The position numbers were made by a program, and so were the translations under genes. 64,000 nt of DNA, taken from VMDJ01 sp038146785 (GTDB lineage Bacteria; Pseudomonadota; Gammaproteobacteria; Chromatiales; Chromatiaceae). The stretch covers positions 682,001 to 746,000 of the forward strand of contig JAYQSI010000016.1 of the NCBI GenBank assembly GCA_038146785.1, given 5' to 3'. Positions 18,873-29,922 of this stretch are shown piece after piece. The notes beneath the pieces were generated by a model. It saw only the letters and a program-made list of their open reading frames with translations, did no database searches and was not told where the DNA came from. Within the stretch, counting starts at the first letter, position 1. Every line of letters starts with the position of its first letter.

Positions 18873-18906
18873 TGCCTGAGATAAAGACTTGCTTGATGAA
18901 TATCAC

Positions 18907-18935
18907 TTGAGATGCGCGTCGCTTTAGCTGATAGT
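18907..18935 (+). promoter_or_regulatory. Possible glnE promoter
   Basis: TTGAGA (18907-18912), a 17-base spacer and GATAGT (18930-18935) form a plausible sigma-70 promoter ending 23 bases before the glnE ATG, downstream of the groESL terminator. Assigned from consensus only. Confidence 0.4.
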
Positions 18936-18958
18936 CAAGTCAGTCCAAAGGATTCGCG

Positions 18959-21749
18959 ATGACCTCTCAAGCACTCACAAATTGGCAGGATGCACTCGGC
19001 GATCGAAGCTCGCCGTTTGATCAAGCGCAGCTTGAGCAGGTGTTTGCTTGGTCTGACTTTTTAGCGACGCGTTTTGCGCGTGATACCGACTGGGTTCTAC
19101 AGGCTGATTTTTCAACCAAATGGTCTGCGGGTGATATCACTCAGGCGTTGAGTGATTCGCTCATTGATGTGGCTGATGAAGCTGATTTAGGTCATCGCCT
19201 TCGAGTATTTCGTAACCGTCAAATGACGCGCATTATCTGGCGCGATCTCACGCAGCAAGCTGATCTTGATGAAACCTTATCGGCGCTATCCGAGCTTGCC
19301 GATGCCTGCATTGCTCAAGCGTTAGATCATTTGATGGCTTGGGCTGTTGCAAAAGATGGCATGCCGCGAGATGAAGAGGGTAATGAGCAACATCTCGTTG
19401 TGCTTGGCATGGGTAAGTTAGGTGCGCGCGAGCTCAATCTTTCCTCTGATATCGATCTGATTTTTTGTTTCCCAGATCACGGTCAAACCGACGGTGCTCG
19501 TCCCTTAGAGAATGAAGCATTTTTTGTGCGTCTGGGGCGCCAACTCATTCAGGTGCTTAATAACAACACGGCAGATGGATTCGTTTTCCGTGTGGATATG
19601 CGTTTGCGACCTTTTGGTGAGTCAGGGCCATTGGTGGTGAGTTTTGATTCGCTTGAGAATTATCTCTTTGGTCAAGCGCGTGAGTGGGAACGCTATGCGA
19701 TGGTCAAGGCGCGTCCTTTGACGGGTCGACCTGAAGATAAAGCGCTTGTTGAAAAGATGATCTCGGCATTTGTTTATCGTCGTTATATCGACTTTGGTGT
19801 GATTGAAGCGATTCGCGATATGAAGCGCATGATCGAGAAAGATCTGAAGCGCAAAGGTCAGGATGCCAACGTCAAGCTAGGGATGGGTGGTATTCGAGAG
19901 GTCGAGTTTATCGGTCAAGCCTTCCAGTTGGTGCGCGGTGGTCGTGATAAAGGATTGCAGATTCGTCCTATTCAGCAGGTGCTTCGACATCTTCAAGAAG
20001 TGGGATTAATTCCGGCGTATGCCGTTGAGCAATTGCTTGATGCCTATGTCTTCTTGCGCAAGGTTGAAAATCGTTTGCAGGCGTATCGTGATGAGCAAAC
20101 CCATCACTTGCCAAAAGATGAGGCGCGAAGATTGGAGCTCGCTCGCAGCATGGGATTCGAGTCATGGGATAGCTTCTTAGAAAAACTCGATCGTCATCGT
20201 CATCATGTGCATGAGCAATTTGAGCAGGTGTTTGATGCGCCACAATCTGAATCAAAAAATGATTCGGCATTGGTTTTAATTTGGCAAGACGAGTTAACGC
20301 CTGAGCAAGCCATTGAGCTGCTTGTTAAAAGCGAAATTGTGGATGCAGAACAGGTCGCAAACCAATTATTGACCTTTAAGCAGTCGTCTTTAGTTGCCAC
20401 CTTGTCATCGTCTGCAAAGCGAAAGCTAGATCGATTGATGCCATTGATGTTGGCGGCATTAGATGAAAAGGCCTCTCGATACTTTAGAGCGAATCATTCC
20501 TTTGCTCGAAGCGATTGTGCGTCGCGCTGCTTACATGGATCTACTGATTGAGAATCCTTTGGCGCTGAGTCAGTTAATGAAGCTGTTATCCGAGAGTGTC
20601 TGGATAGCGACTCAATTAGTGAAACAGCCGGTTCTTCTTGATGAGTTGATTGATCCGCGCCGCTTATATCAGCCGGCAAGTCGCGATGAGCTCGCTGATG
20701 AGCTAAACACCATTTTGAACTCAGTGGATGAGGGTGATCTTGAGCAAGAGATGGAGCGGATGCGTCAGTTTGCTTCGGGTAATCGTTTGAGAGTTGCGGC
20801 AGCGGATGTCGCGGATGCGATTCCGATTAATGTGGTGAGCGATCACTTGACTGAAATCGCTGAAGTTATTTTGCGGCGTTGTGAGTCGATTGCATGGCGA
20901 GATTTGGTTGCTAAGCATGGTGAGCCAAGCGAGCGCATGGGCGAGGAAGATAGTTTTGCGGTGATTGGTTACGGCAAGCTCGGTGGTATTGAGCTGGGTT
21001 ACGGCTCAGATCTGGATCTGGTTTTCTTGCATGGCTGCACCAAGGGTTCAGCGTCCACATCCGGTGAGAAGGCGCTGTCGAATGAGACCTTTTATGCGCG
21101 CCTAGGCCAAAAAGTGATCCATTTGCTCACCACGCGAACGCCGGCAGGTCAGCTCTACGAGGCAGATATGCGTCTGCGTCCGAATGGAAATTCAGGTTTG
21201 TTGGTCAGTCCGTTGAGTACCTTCGAGCACTATCAAAAGAATGATGCTTGGACGTGGGAGCATCAGGCGCTGATTCGGGCAAGAGCGGTGTCGGGTGATC
21301 CGGCGGTTGTGCAGCGTTTCAATGAGATTCGCCATGAGGTGTTATGCCAACCGCGAGACGAAGAGAAGCTTCGCGCTGAGGTCGCCGAGATGCGCCAGAA
21401 AATGCGAGGGCAGCTGGATAAAAGCGATGCTGAGTGGTTTGACCTTAAACAGGGTGTTGGCGGCTTGGTGGATATTGAGTTCTTGGTGCAGTTCTCGGTA
21501 CTTCGCTGGGCGAATCAGCATCCTGAGCTCACCCAGTGGACAGATAACGCGCGACTTTTAGAGTTGCTAGCAAAGCTCGATTTGCTGCCTGATGAGCAGG
21601 CTGAGCGCTTATTTGGCCTTTATCGGGTTCTCAGGGCGCGAGTCCATCGTGCGGCCCTTCAGGATCGTCCATCCAAGATTGCTCAAGCCGAATTGGCGGA
21701 AGAGCGAGCGATCGTGACGGAGATTTGGCAGTCACATTTCCCTGATTGA
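18959..21749 (+). CDS. glnE: Glutamine synthetase adenylyltransferase / adenylyl-removing enzyme, frameshifted
   Basis: GlnE adds and removes AMP on glutamine synthetase in response to PII. Both halves are recognisable. The N-terminal half has LGMGKLGARELNLSSDIDLIF (deadenylylation domain) and the C-terminal half GYGKLGGIELGYGSDLDLVF (adenylylation domain), each with the GS...DxD nucleotidyltransferase motif. The frame changes near 20464-20475 (gatgaaaaggcctctcgat): one surplus base, probably in the A4 run, separates LMLAALDE from RPLDTLERIIPLLEAI. Removing it gives about 929 residues, near the E. coli length. Otherwise intact; probably a sequencing indel or a recent mutation. Confidence 0.92.
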
Positions 21750-21846
21750 GCGGCGATGTAGAACGCTCGCTAATATGTGATAATCCGCAGCTAAATTTGC
21801 GGGCTGACCAAAGCTCGCCCATTCAACAGTTTTTGGAGTACTAACG

Positions 21847-22770
21847 ATGCAGACCATGGCAGATCGCGACGGAGTGATTTGGCTCGACGGTGAGATGGTG
21901 GATTGGCGTGAGGCGAAGACCCACGTGCTAACCCATACGCTTCACTACGGCATGGGTGTATTCGAAGGTGTCCGTGCGTATAAGACCGATAAAGGTCCTG
22001 CGATTTTCCGTTTAGAAGATCACACCAAACGCTTGTTTGAGTCGGCGCATATCTTGGGCATGAAGATGCCTTATGACCAAGCGACCATCAACGAAGCGCA
22101 CAAGGCGGTTGTTCGCGATAACAAGTTGAATTCTGCTTACTTCCGTCCAATGTGTTTTTATGGCTCAGAAGGTATGGGCTTGCGTGCAGACAATCTGCAA
22201 ACACACGTGATGGTTGCAGCATGGGAATGGGGTTCTTACCTTGGTGAAGAAAACATGAAGAAGGGTATTCGTATCCGTGTGTCTTCATTTACTCGTCACC
22301 ACGTCAATGTGACCATGTGTCATGCGAAAGCAAACGGTAACTACATGAACTCGATGATGGCGCTTAAAGAAGCGTTGGATACCGGTTACGACGAAGCTTT
22401 GCTATTAGATGCAAATGGCTTTGTTATGGAAGGTTCGGGTGAGAATATCTTCTTGGTTCGCGATGGTAAGTTGCACACGCCAGACCTGACATCCGCTTTA
22501 GATGGCATTACGCGTAAAACCATCATGCAATTGGCGCGTGAATCAGGTTACGAAATTGTTGAGCGTCGTATCACTCGAGATGAAGTTTATATTGCGGATG
22601 AAGCCTTCTTCACCGGTACAGCTGCTGAAGTAACGCCGATCCGTGAGATCGATGGTCGCCAGATCGGTTGTGGTTCGCGTGGCCCGATTACTGAAGAGCT
22701 ACAAACCAAGTATTTCGATGTGGTTTACGGCCGCAGTGAAAAGCATCAAGACTGGTTAACTTACGTTTAA
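21847..22770 (+). CDS. ilvE: Branched-chain amino acid aminotransferase
   Basis: A 307-residue fold-type IV PLP enzyme making valine, leucine and isoleucine from their keto acids. Visible features are the N-terminal HTLHYGMGVFEGVRAY, the PLP-lysine segment CHAKANGNYMNSMMA, and FVMEGSGENIF plus the FFTGTAAEVTPI phosphate-binding motif. The start follows ttttggag with suitable spacing; an ATG three codons later is an alternative. It begins an apparent operon with the zinc-finger gene 10 bases downstream. The order glnE-ilvE-zinc finger-waaF occurs in other gammaproteobacteria. Confidence 0.95.
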   Translation: MQTMADRDGVIWLDGEMVDWREAKTHVLTHTLHYGMGVFEGVRAYKTDKGPAIFRLEDHTKRLFESAHILGMKMPYDQATINEAHKAVVRDNKLNSAYFRPMCFYGSEGMGLRADNLQTHVMVAAWEWGSYLGEENMKKGIRIRVSSFTRHHVNVTMCHAKANGNYMNSMMALKEALDTGYDEALLLDANGFVMEGSGENIFLVRDGKLHTPDLTSALDGITRKTIMQLARESGYEIVERRITRDEVYIADEAFFTGTAAEVTPIREIDGRQIGCGSRGPITEELQTKYFDVVYGRSEKHQDWLTYV

Positions 22771-22780
22771 GGATTTTGTG

Positions 22781-22957
22781 ATGTCTGAGCAAAAACAATC
22801 ATCAGCCATCCAGGTCACTAAAGACCAATTACCACTGAGCTGCCCGCCAGCTAATGCGGGCGTGCATGAATTGCACCCACGCGTGTTTTTGCCTATTGAG
22901 AAGACGGGCGAGGCGACGTGTCCTTATTGTGGTGCCAAATATCAGCTGCGTGACTAA
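22781..22957 (+). CDS. Small zinc-finger domain protein (zf-CHCC type)
   Basis: A 58-residue protein read directly from the sequence, beginning MSEQKQSSAIQVTKDQLPLSC and ending CPYCGAKYQLRD. The CPYC pair together with an upstream cysteine and histidine (ELHPRVFLP) fits the zf-CHCC family related to a mitochondrial complex I accessory subunit. Function in bacteria is unknown. It keeps its usual position right after ilvE and ahead of LPS core genes. Confidence 0.85.
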   Translation: MSEQKQSSAIQVTKDQLPLSCPPANAGVHELHPRVFLPIEKTGEATCPYCGAKYQLRD

Positions 22958-22993
22958 TGTCCTCGCCTCATTTTCTGATTGGTTGATTAGAGA

Positions 22994-24444
22994 ATGAATA
23001 CGCAGCCTAATTTTCCTGAGTCACTAGGGCGGTATATACAGCCAGGGCGCTTTGCCTTCTGGTTATTCATCTACCTGCTTGTTCATTTTGGGTTGCGTGT
23101 ATTTTTTACCGAGGCATTGCAGTTAGATGATGCTGAACAGCTAAACCATTCTCAAAGTTTTCAGCTTGATTACGGTAACTTTCAGCCACCGCTTTACACA
23201 TGGCTGCTGTGGTTGCTCTGGAAGTTTGTAGATCCGAGTTTTGCGGCGCTTTATCTGGTTAGATATCTCATCATTGGAATTAGCTTCTGGCTTTGGTATC
23301 GCGTTAGCTTGCTATTGTTTAAAGACGTTAGTTGGCAATTCGTTGCAGCAACGAGCTGGCTATTGCTTTTTGAGTTGGGTTGGAAGCTTCATCAAGGCTC
23401 AACACATACAACACTGCTCACCTTGGCGCTGATTGGCTCATTGCATGCCATGGTATTGATTGTTCAGCGTGGCGAGTTTAGGTATTACGCTTATTTAGCA
23501 CTCATGATGGCGATAGGCATCATGAGTAAATACAGTTTTGCAGGTTTTGTGGTTTTAACGCTGATCTCAGCGTTGCTTGTGCCGCAAATGAGAGAGCGTT
23601 TACTGAGTCTGAAAATGCTCTTTGCGATCGTTGTCGCTTTAGCTCTGAGTTCTCCAGTCATTTATAGCTTGCTCAGCGCAGCTCAAGGTGTCGATCAACG
23701 ATTAGTAGCTGAATGGGGTGGTGAAGCCTCGGTATCAGACCTGAGTTATTTGGATGTAGCCAAGGATGTCTTAAGAGCAAATATTGCTTTTTTGGTTCCT
23801 TTGATGGCGTTTGTGCTTGGCTTTGTTGTTAAGAAGAATGCTTTAATAAAGATCCGTTTACGCAATTTTTTGCCTGGTTCTTTGTCTTTTATGTTGTTTT
23901 ATCGGTTGTCTATGTCGTTTTCGGCTTAGGGTCTGAGATGAAACAGCGTTGGTTGCATCCATTTCTGATCTTTACGCCCTTCTTCTTGATACTTTTGTTC
24001 CAACAGGCGGAGCAACCAAAACGTGGCTGGCGCCTGTATCAATCGGGATTAATTATTTTTACTGTTTTAGTGCTGGTGATTCGAGTGATTCAAAGTTTTG
24101 GCTCACCGTACCTTTCTGAAAAGGCTCATAGAAGTTCTTGGCCTATCTTGGATGCGCTTAGAGCATTGCCAGAAGAGGTTAAGCATTCAAAACAGCTTTG
24201 CTTTACAGATCATTTTGCGAAAGAGCATTTTAGATTGATAAATAATGAGGCGAATGTGAAGGTGGGTAGCTGCTTTAAAAGCGCTGATTATTTGATTGAA
24301 GCAGGTCTGTTGAGCGATCTTACGAAGAGTTCAGTCGCTCATTTTTGCGATGAACTCAGTAAGGATAGGGAAGTTCTTATCGATAAAGGTTCGGCGAGTT
24401 ATCGTGTGCGCTGGGCAAAATGTGGCGTACTAAACGCCAAATAA
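22994..24444 (+). CDS. GT39/ArnT-like membrane glycosyltransferase, frameshifted
   Basis: A polytopic membrane protein with about ten hydrophobic segments. The N-terminal periplasmic loop carries LQLDDAEQLNH, matching the acidic DDxE-like motif of dolichyl/undecaprenyl-phosphate-sugar glycosyltransferases of the GT-C fold. It probably adds a sugar to LPS or another envelope target. The frame breaks at about 23866-23872: a T6 run needs seven T to read NFFAWFFVFYVVLSVVYVVFGLGSEMKQRW; as read, it stops after SMSFSA. Restored length is about 483 residues. It opens the AT-richer LPS region and overlaps the 3' end of gmhA on the other strand by 15 bases. Confidence 0.78.
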
Positions 24445-25011
24445 AACTTTATCTACGTGTTCACACATCGCGTGCATGATGGTGGTATGCGCTTCTTGGA
24501 CGCGGGCTGTCTCATTGCTCGGAACACATAGGCAAACATCACAAAGTGATTTGAGCTTTCCACCTGCTTGTCCTGTAAGGCCAAGCGTTTTGAGGCCATT
24601 ATTTTTTGCGGTATCGACAGCTTTCACCACATTGGCTGAATTTCCTGAGGTTGATATAGCAATCAGTAAATCGCCAGATTGTCCATGCGCTTCAACTTGG
24701 CGTGAAAATAGATCATCAAATCCATAGTCATTACCAATGGCGGTTAAGTCCGAAGTGTTCACGGTCAAAGCAATAGCAGGCAGGGCTTTGCGGTCACCTT
24801 TGTAACGCGTTACCCACTCAGCAGCGATATGTTGTGCATCTGCCGCTGAGCCGCCATTGCCACATAACAAGACTTTTTGACCATTTTTGAAGGTATGAGT
24901 GACGAGCTCTACCACCTCAACCAATTCATTAATCTGAGAATCTACTAGAGTGCGTTTGGTCTCTAAGCTTCTTTCAAAAGCAGAGGTGATAAGATGTTGA
25001 GTATCTGTCAT
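24430..25011 (-). CDS. gmhA: Sedoheptulose-7-phosphate isomerase (GmhA)
   Basis: A 193-residue SIS-domain protein with LLCGNGGSAADAQHIAAEW and LIAISTSGNSANV, the substrate phosphate-binding loops. GmhA makes D-glycero-D-manno-heptose 7-phosphate, the first step to the ADP-heptose used by WaaC and WaaF. DiaA, a replication regulator, has the same fold, but the surrounding heptosyltransferase and hldE genes favour GmhA. It is alone on the minus strand between + strand LPS genes. Confidence 0.83.
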   Translation of the reverse strand: MTDTQHLITSAFERSLETKRTLVDSQINELVEVVELVTHTFKNGQKVLLCGNGGSAADAQHIAAEWVTRYKGDRKALPAIALTVNTSDLTAIGNDYGFDDLFSRQVEAHGQSGDLLIAISTSGNSANVVKAVDTAKNNGLKTLGLTGQAGGKLKSLCDVCLCVPSNETARVQEAHTTIMHAMCEHVDKVLFGV

Positions 25012-25093
25012 GGGTCGCTCGCAGGATTTTGTTTAATCATAGCGAATGTCGTCTGATAAGTATCACTGAAATTTGAGAAATCAATTCACCTGT

Positions 25094-26122
25094 ATGAAGA
25101 AAGATATAAAAAAAATCTTGGTCGTTGGGCCTTCATGGGTGGGTGATATGGTGATGGCGCAAAGTCTTTTCATTGCGCTTAAGGCTCAAAATCCAGATGT
25201 TGTCATTGATGTTTTGGCGCCAAGTTGGAGCGCGCCACTTCTGGCGAGAATGCCAGAGGTCAATAAAGCGATTGATATGCCATTAGGGCATGGTCGCCTC
25301 GGTCTCTCAGATCGATGGAAGCTGGGTAGGGCTTTGGTTGGACTATACGATCAGGCCATTCTTTTACCGAACTCACTCAAATCCGCGATCGTTCCATGGG
25401 CTGCGAAAATACCGATTCGAACAGGATGGAAGGGGGAGATGCGTTATGGTCTTCTCAATGATCTTCGTTCTTTAGATAAAGCAATCTACACAAAAACCGT
25501 GCAGCGTTTTGTGGCGCTTGCATATGAAAAAGAAGCTAATTTTGACATTGAATATCCACGGTTATCCGTTGAAAGACAGTCAGTTGAAGCGGCGCTGAAG
25601 AAATTCTCATTAGATGGAAAAGCGCAAAATAAGGTTTTGGGTCTATGTCCTGGTGCGGAGTTTGGGCCTTCAAAACAATGGCCGGCTGAACATTATGCAA
25701 ATTTTGCAAAAGAATATATTCAGAGAGGCTGGTCTGTTTGGCTATTTGGTTCAGCCAAGGATCAAGCAATCACTCAAAAGATAAATCAACATCTCAATGG
25801 TGTAGCGATCGATCTTGCTGGTCACACGAGTTTGGCAGAAGCTATTGATTTGTTGTCAGCAACTGATGCAGTTGTCTCAAATGACTCAGGGTTAATGCAT
25901 GTGGCAGCCGCGTTAGCGAGACCTTTGGTTGCAGTTTATGGATCTACCGACCCTAATTTCACACCTCCTCTGGGTGCTTTGTCGCGCGTGGTCGATTTAG
26001 AGCTTGAATGTAGTCCGTGCTTTAAGCGTGAGTGTCCCCTGGTGCACATGAATTGTATGAATCAGATTGAGCCTAAGATGGTGATTGATGCTATGGATCG
26101 ATTGATTGAGGCAGGTCGTTAA
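25094..26122 (+). CDS. waaF: Lipopolysaccharide heptosyltransferase II
   Basis: A 342-residue GT9 heptosyltransferase adding the second heptose to the LPS inner core. Motifs: ILVVGPSWVGDMVMAQSLF at the N terminus, CPGAEFGPSKQWP mid-protein, and the ADP-heptose-binding NDSGLMHVAAALARP followed by YGSTDPNFTPP. I use the ATG at 25094; a TTG further upstream gives an unneeded extension. The stop codon TAA overlaps the waaC ATG by one base. Confidence 0.94.
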   Translation: MKKDIKKILVVGPSWVGDMVMAQSLFIALKAQNPDVVIDVLAPSWSAPLLARMPEVNKAIDMPLGHGRLGLSDRWKLGRALVGLYDQAILLPNSLKSAIVPWAAKIPIRTGWKGEMRYGLLNDLRSLDKAIYTKTVQRFVALAYEKEANFDIEYPRLSVERQSVEAALKKFSLDGKAQNKVLGLCPGAEFGPSKQWPAEHYANFAKEYIQRGWSVWLFGSAKDQAITQKINQHLNGVAIDLAGHTSLAEAIDLLSATDAVVSNDSGLMHVAAALARPLVAVYGSTDPNFTPPLGALSRVVDLELECSPCFKRECPLVHMNCMNQIEPKMVIDAMDRLIEAGR

Positions 26123-27126
26123 TGCGCGTCTTGGTGGTAAAGACATCATCAATGGGAGATGTGATTCATACGCTTCCCGCGATTGAGGATGCTGCTAAGG
26201 CGATTCCTGGTATTAAGTTTGATTGGTTGATTGAAGAGGGTTTTCAGGAGATTCCTGCGTGGCATGATTCAGTTGATAAAGTCATTCCCATCGCTTTAAG
26301 AAGATGGCGAAAATCTTGGCTAAAGGCATTCTTCTCTGGCGAGATAAAGCTATTCCTAAAAAGGCTTAGGGAAAAGAAATACGATTTAATTATTGATGCT
26401 CAAGGCTTATTAAAGAGCGCAGTGCCTGCAAAGTTTGCACGAGGAACCTTAATTGGGTTTGATAAAGCCTCTGCACGCGAAGGAATAGCAGCGAAATTTT
26501 ATGACCGTGACTTAACGGTTGATAAGTCTCTGCATGCAATAGAGCGGGTGCGCCGATTGTTTGCTCGGTCGCTTGGTTACGAATATCAAGACACGTTACC
26601 CTCAGTAAAATTAAATTTAAATCCTGCTGAAGAAGATAAAAAAGGCGTTTTATTTCTGCATGGCACAACGTGGCCCTCTAAGCATTGGCCAGATGACTCG
26701 TGGCTTGAGCTGGGTAAGTTGTTAAAAGAGGAGGGTGAAGCTATTTATCTTCCTTGGGCAACAGATCAAGAAAAAGATCGCGCTGAATGGTTGGGTAAAG
26801 AGCTGAATATTTCTGTGCTGCCAAAATTAAGTCTGACTGAGATTGCAGAATTGATGCTAAAGGTTAAAGCGGTTGTTGGTGTCGATACTGGCTTAACTCA
26901 TCTGGCAGCTTTATTGGATGTGCGATCTATTGGTATTTATGGATCTACAGATGTTGGTTTAACTGGTGCTATGGGTGTTAACCATGAAAATCTAAAATCA
27001 AACTTCGAATGTTCCCCGTGTTTGAGCAAGAATTGTAAATTGCTTGATGGAGATTCCTTGTTGCCACCTTGCTACGAGGAAATTACTGCAAAGAAAGTGA
27101 TTAATTTGGGTTTTATCAATGAATGA
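26122..27126 (+). CDS. waaC: Lipopolysaccharide heptosyltransferase I
   Basis: A 334-residue GT9 enzyme adding the first heptose to Kdo2-lipid A. Motifs: VVKTSSMGDVIHTLPAIEDA, FLHGTTWPSKHWPDDSW and VGVDTGLTHLAALLDV with GIYGSTD. WaaC is distinguished from WaaF by the KTSSMGDVIHTLPA start. Tightly packed between waaF and the GT4 gene, with 1- and 8-base overlaps. Confidence 0.94.
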   Translation: MRVLVVKTSSMGDVIHTLPAIEDAAKAIPGIKFDWLIEEGFQEIPAWHDSVDKVIPIALRRWRKSWLKAFFSGEIKLFLKRLREKKYDLIIDAQGLLKSAVPAKFARGTLIGFDKASAREGIAAKFYDRDLTVDKSLHAIERVRRLFARSLGYEYQDTLPSVKLNLNPAEEDKKGVLFLHGTTWPSKHWPDDSWLELGKLLKEEGEAIYLPWATDQEKDRAEWLGKELNISVLPKLSLTEIAELMLKVKAVVGVDTGLTHLAALLDVRSIGIYGSTDVGLTGAMGVNHENLKSNFECSPCLSKNCKLLDGDSLLPPCYEEITAKKVINLGFINE

Positions 27127-28168
27127 CGCTAAAACATCATCCTTTCATGTGGTCCGTCAATATGGAAAACAAGGCGGAATGGAAAATTATGTGTGGGAGT
27201 TAACTCACGCATTAGTTAACAAAGGGCATGAAGTAACCGTTATTTGCGAAAAGGCGCACAAGAATCCCGACGATCAAATTAATGTTGTCGAACTCGGTGT
27301 GATTAAGCCAAAGCCTCGATGGTTATCACAATTGAAGTTTTCAAAAAGAGTTACAGATTTTTTTGAAGCATTGGGCTCTTATGAAAATTCGATTATCCAT
27401 AGTCATGAAAGAACTGCGGTACACCATGTGACAACGATTCATGGCCCGTCAATCCTAAACAGAAAAAGAAAGCTACTAGATTTCCTATCAATTAGATTAA
27501 GGGTTTGGGAGTTTTTAGAGCGTCGTGAGGTATCAGGAAGTAATGTTTTGTGCGTTCTTCCAAACTCGAAAATGATTGCTCATGAGCTTTTGGGGTTTTA
27601 TCCAAATATAAAGGGGCAACTCTGTATGCCCGCATATCCTGGGGTGTCTGATAGTTTTTACCCCCTTAGTGAAAAAGTTGAGCGACCTACCGTGGGATTT
27701 ATTGGGCGGGAATGGAAAAGAAAAGGGCTCGAGATTGCTGTTTCAGCTTTTAAGGAAGCTTTACAACAAAAGCCGGATATAAAACTTTTAGTGGCAGGTA
27801 TGCCACCAGAAGAAGTGAGTCATTTGTTCAAAAATATACCGGATGATTCATATGAGCTTCAGGGATGGCAAAAAACAGAAGAGTTTTTATCAAAAATTAA
27901 TCTATTGATTCATCCTGCTCTCTCCGAGCCATTTGGGATGGTGGTTGCTGAAGCCAATGCGGTAGGTGTCCCAGTTTTAGTTTCGACTCACGCAGGCGTG
28001 GCTGACCTAGTCACAGATAGCAATGGATGTGTGTTGGCGCCAAATTCGAATGATTGGTCTGCAAAAATGATTGAATTATTAACTTGGGATCGTGAAGTAG
28101 AGTCGATGGGGTTATCGTGGGAAGCTTTGGCTAATCAATGTGTGGATGTATATAAAAAGCTAAGTTAA
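27119..28168 (+). CDS. Family 4 glycosyltransferase, probable LPS core
   Basis: A 349-residue GT-B protein with the GT4 layout: acceptor-domain start VVRQYGKQGGMENYVWEL, central GFIGREWKRKGLEIA and donor-site HPALSEPFGMVVAEANAVGVPVLVS with the EPFGMVVAEA signature. It probably extends the inner core after the heptoses. The sugar is not predictable, and it is not close enough to WaaG for that name. It starts within the waaC stop region and overlaps msbA tail to tail by 4 bases. The sequence is clearly AT-richer than the flanking housekeeping genes. Confidence 0.83.
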   Translation: MNDAKTSSFHVVRQYGKQGGMENYVWELTHALVNKGHEVTVICEKAHKNPDDQINVVELGVIKPKPRWLSQLKFSKRVTDFFEALGSYENSIIHSHERTAVHHVTTIHGPSILNRKRKLLDFLSIRLRVWEFLERREVSGSNVLCVLPNSKMIAHELLGFYPNIKGQLCMPAYPGVSDSFYPLSEKVERPTVGFIGREWKRKGLEIAVSAFKEALQQKPDIKLLVAGMPPEEVSHLFKNIPDDSYELQGWQKTEEFLSKINLLIHPALSEPFGMVVAEANAVGVPVLVSTHAGVADLVTDSNGCVLAPNSNDWSAKMIELLTWDREVESMGLSWEALANQCVDVYKKLS

Positions 28169-29920
28169 ATGGCGGGATTAGTTTTGCTTTGTTTTTTATA
28201 AAGCTCCGCATATCGTCCATTTGTTGAAAGTAATTCTTCGTGGTTTCCACTTTCAACAATCAAACCATTTTCAAGCACATGTATAACATCAGCGTCTCTT
28301 ATGGTTGATAAGCGATGCGCAATTACGATGTTGGCTCGCCCTTCTTTGGCATGATCTAAAGCCTCTTGAATTGAAGATTCTGAATCAGTATCTAAAGCTG
28401 AGGTGGCTTCATCAAGAATGAGTATTTTAGGGTCTGCTATAAAGAGCGCGCGCGATCGCTATGCGCTGTCGTTGGCCACCTGAAAGTCGAGTACCGTTTT
28501 CGCCCAAAATGGTGTCATAGCCAAGAGGAAGGCTCTCAATAAAGTCAGTTGCATATGCAGCTTTAGCGACTTCTTTAACTCTCGCGAGATCTAGATCCTC
28601 ACCATAAGCGATATTCTCAGCAACGGTTGCGTTGAATAAAACAACGTCTTGACTAACGATGCCGATAAGCTGCCTTAAGTCCTTGAGCTTTAGATCGTGC
28701 GTATCTATACCATTAATAGAAATGGTGCCATCACTAGGATTGTTTAATCTAGGCACCAAAGATATTAGCGATGATTTGCCCGAACCCGATGAGCCGACGA
28801 GAGCAATGGTTTGTCCAGTATTGACCTCAAAGCTTACTGGCCCAACCGCATTGATTTCACTTGTGGGGTATTTAAAGCATACATTGTTAAAAGCGATGGA
28901 TACTTTTTCTGCATCGGGTTTGTTAGAAGAGCCTTGATCAAGCTCATTTTTTTCGTCGATCAATGTGAATACCGAATTAGCTGCTGCTAATCCCATTTGA
29001 AGTGGATGCATGACCTTGGTGATACGTTTTATCGGCGAAAATAAAAGGCCCAGTGCTGCAAAGAAAGCGACAAACGATCCAACTGTAAAGTCTGTTCCTG
29101 TTCGAGATGCCCCCAAATAAATAACCAACGCCAAAACGAATGCGCCAATCAATTCAACGATAGGTACACCTATCGCACCAGATAAGTTGAGTTTGAATTG
29201 TTGTAGGCGGATCTTGTTTGCCGCAAGGTCGAAACGTTTGTGTTCATCTTCTTGGCCGTTAAAGATTTTGACAACGCGCTCCCCCTTAACACTCTCATCT
29301 ACGATATGCGTGATATCGCCAAATAACTCCTGCACTTCCCGACTTAGTCGCTTCTGTCGTCTACCTAAATATTTTGCAACCAATGCGGCAGAAGGAATGA
29401 TGATGAGTGTTAAAAGGCTCAATTGCCAATCTAGCCAAAGTAGATAACCAAGTAAGCCGATGACAATTAATGTGTCTTTTACCAGTACGGTTAATACTTC
29501 AACGCCAGCGCTTGAGATTTGAGTGACGTCGTAGGTGAACTTTGAAACGATATTGCCGGTAATATTTTGCTGAAAGTAGCTGCTCGGTAAATGCAAAAGT
29601 CGAGTGAACATATCATCTCTGATTTTGTACATTAAACGCGTTGATACCGCAGCAAATGAAGAGCTACTGATAAATGTTGCAATGGCTCTGATTGCGAATA
29701 ATGCGATTAAGCCAACAGGTGCCCATACGAGATAAACAGGGTCTTTTTCAACAAATGTGCCATCTAATATAGGTTTGAGAATTGCCGGTACGGCAGCTTC
29801 AGTGGCCGCAAATAGGATCATGCCTAGAATGCCTGCCGAGAAAATACGCCAATGCGGCTTTACGTACTTAAGAAGTCGAAAGTAAATTTCTTTATCAGAA
29901 TGTTTAGCGTTTAAGCTCAT
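28165..29920 (-). CDS. msbA: Lipid A export permease/ATPase MsbA, frameshifted
   Basis: Homodimeric ABC half-transporter that flips lipid A-core across the inner membrane. The N-terminal six-helix domain is followed by Walker A GSSGSGKSSLI and the signature RLSGGQRQRIAIARAL. The frame then breaks at 28444-28456 in a (GC)n repeat. Adding one GC unit restores LFIADPKILILDEATSALD (Walker B), the HRLSTIRDADVIHV switch and a C terminus ending in KTNPAI, for about 585 residues, near the E. coli length. Two bases separate it from the upstream acyltransferase gene, so the pair is an operon. As read, it would lose Walker B and be inactive; since MsbA is normally essential, a sequencing error is favoured. 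Confidence 0.93.
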
Positions 29921-29922
29921 GG

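Noticed and set aside
23866..24444. Second independent membrane gene after the GT39 gene
   Set aside because: The downstream frame continues the same protein without a ribosome site, and reading through the T6 run with one more T joins them.
24430..25011. DiaA (replication initiator-associated protein) instead of GmhA
   Set aside because: The SIS fold fits both, but the location among heptose and LPS core genes favours GmhA; kept as a lower-probability alternative.
28160..28440. Separate small ABC gene fragment after msbA
   Set aside because: The segment continues msbA (Walker B, H-loop, C terminus) in a shifted frame; it is not an independent gene.
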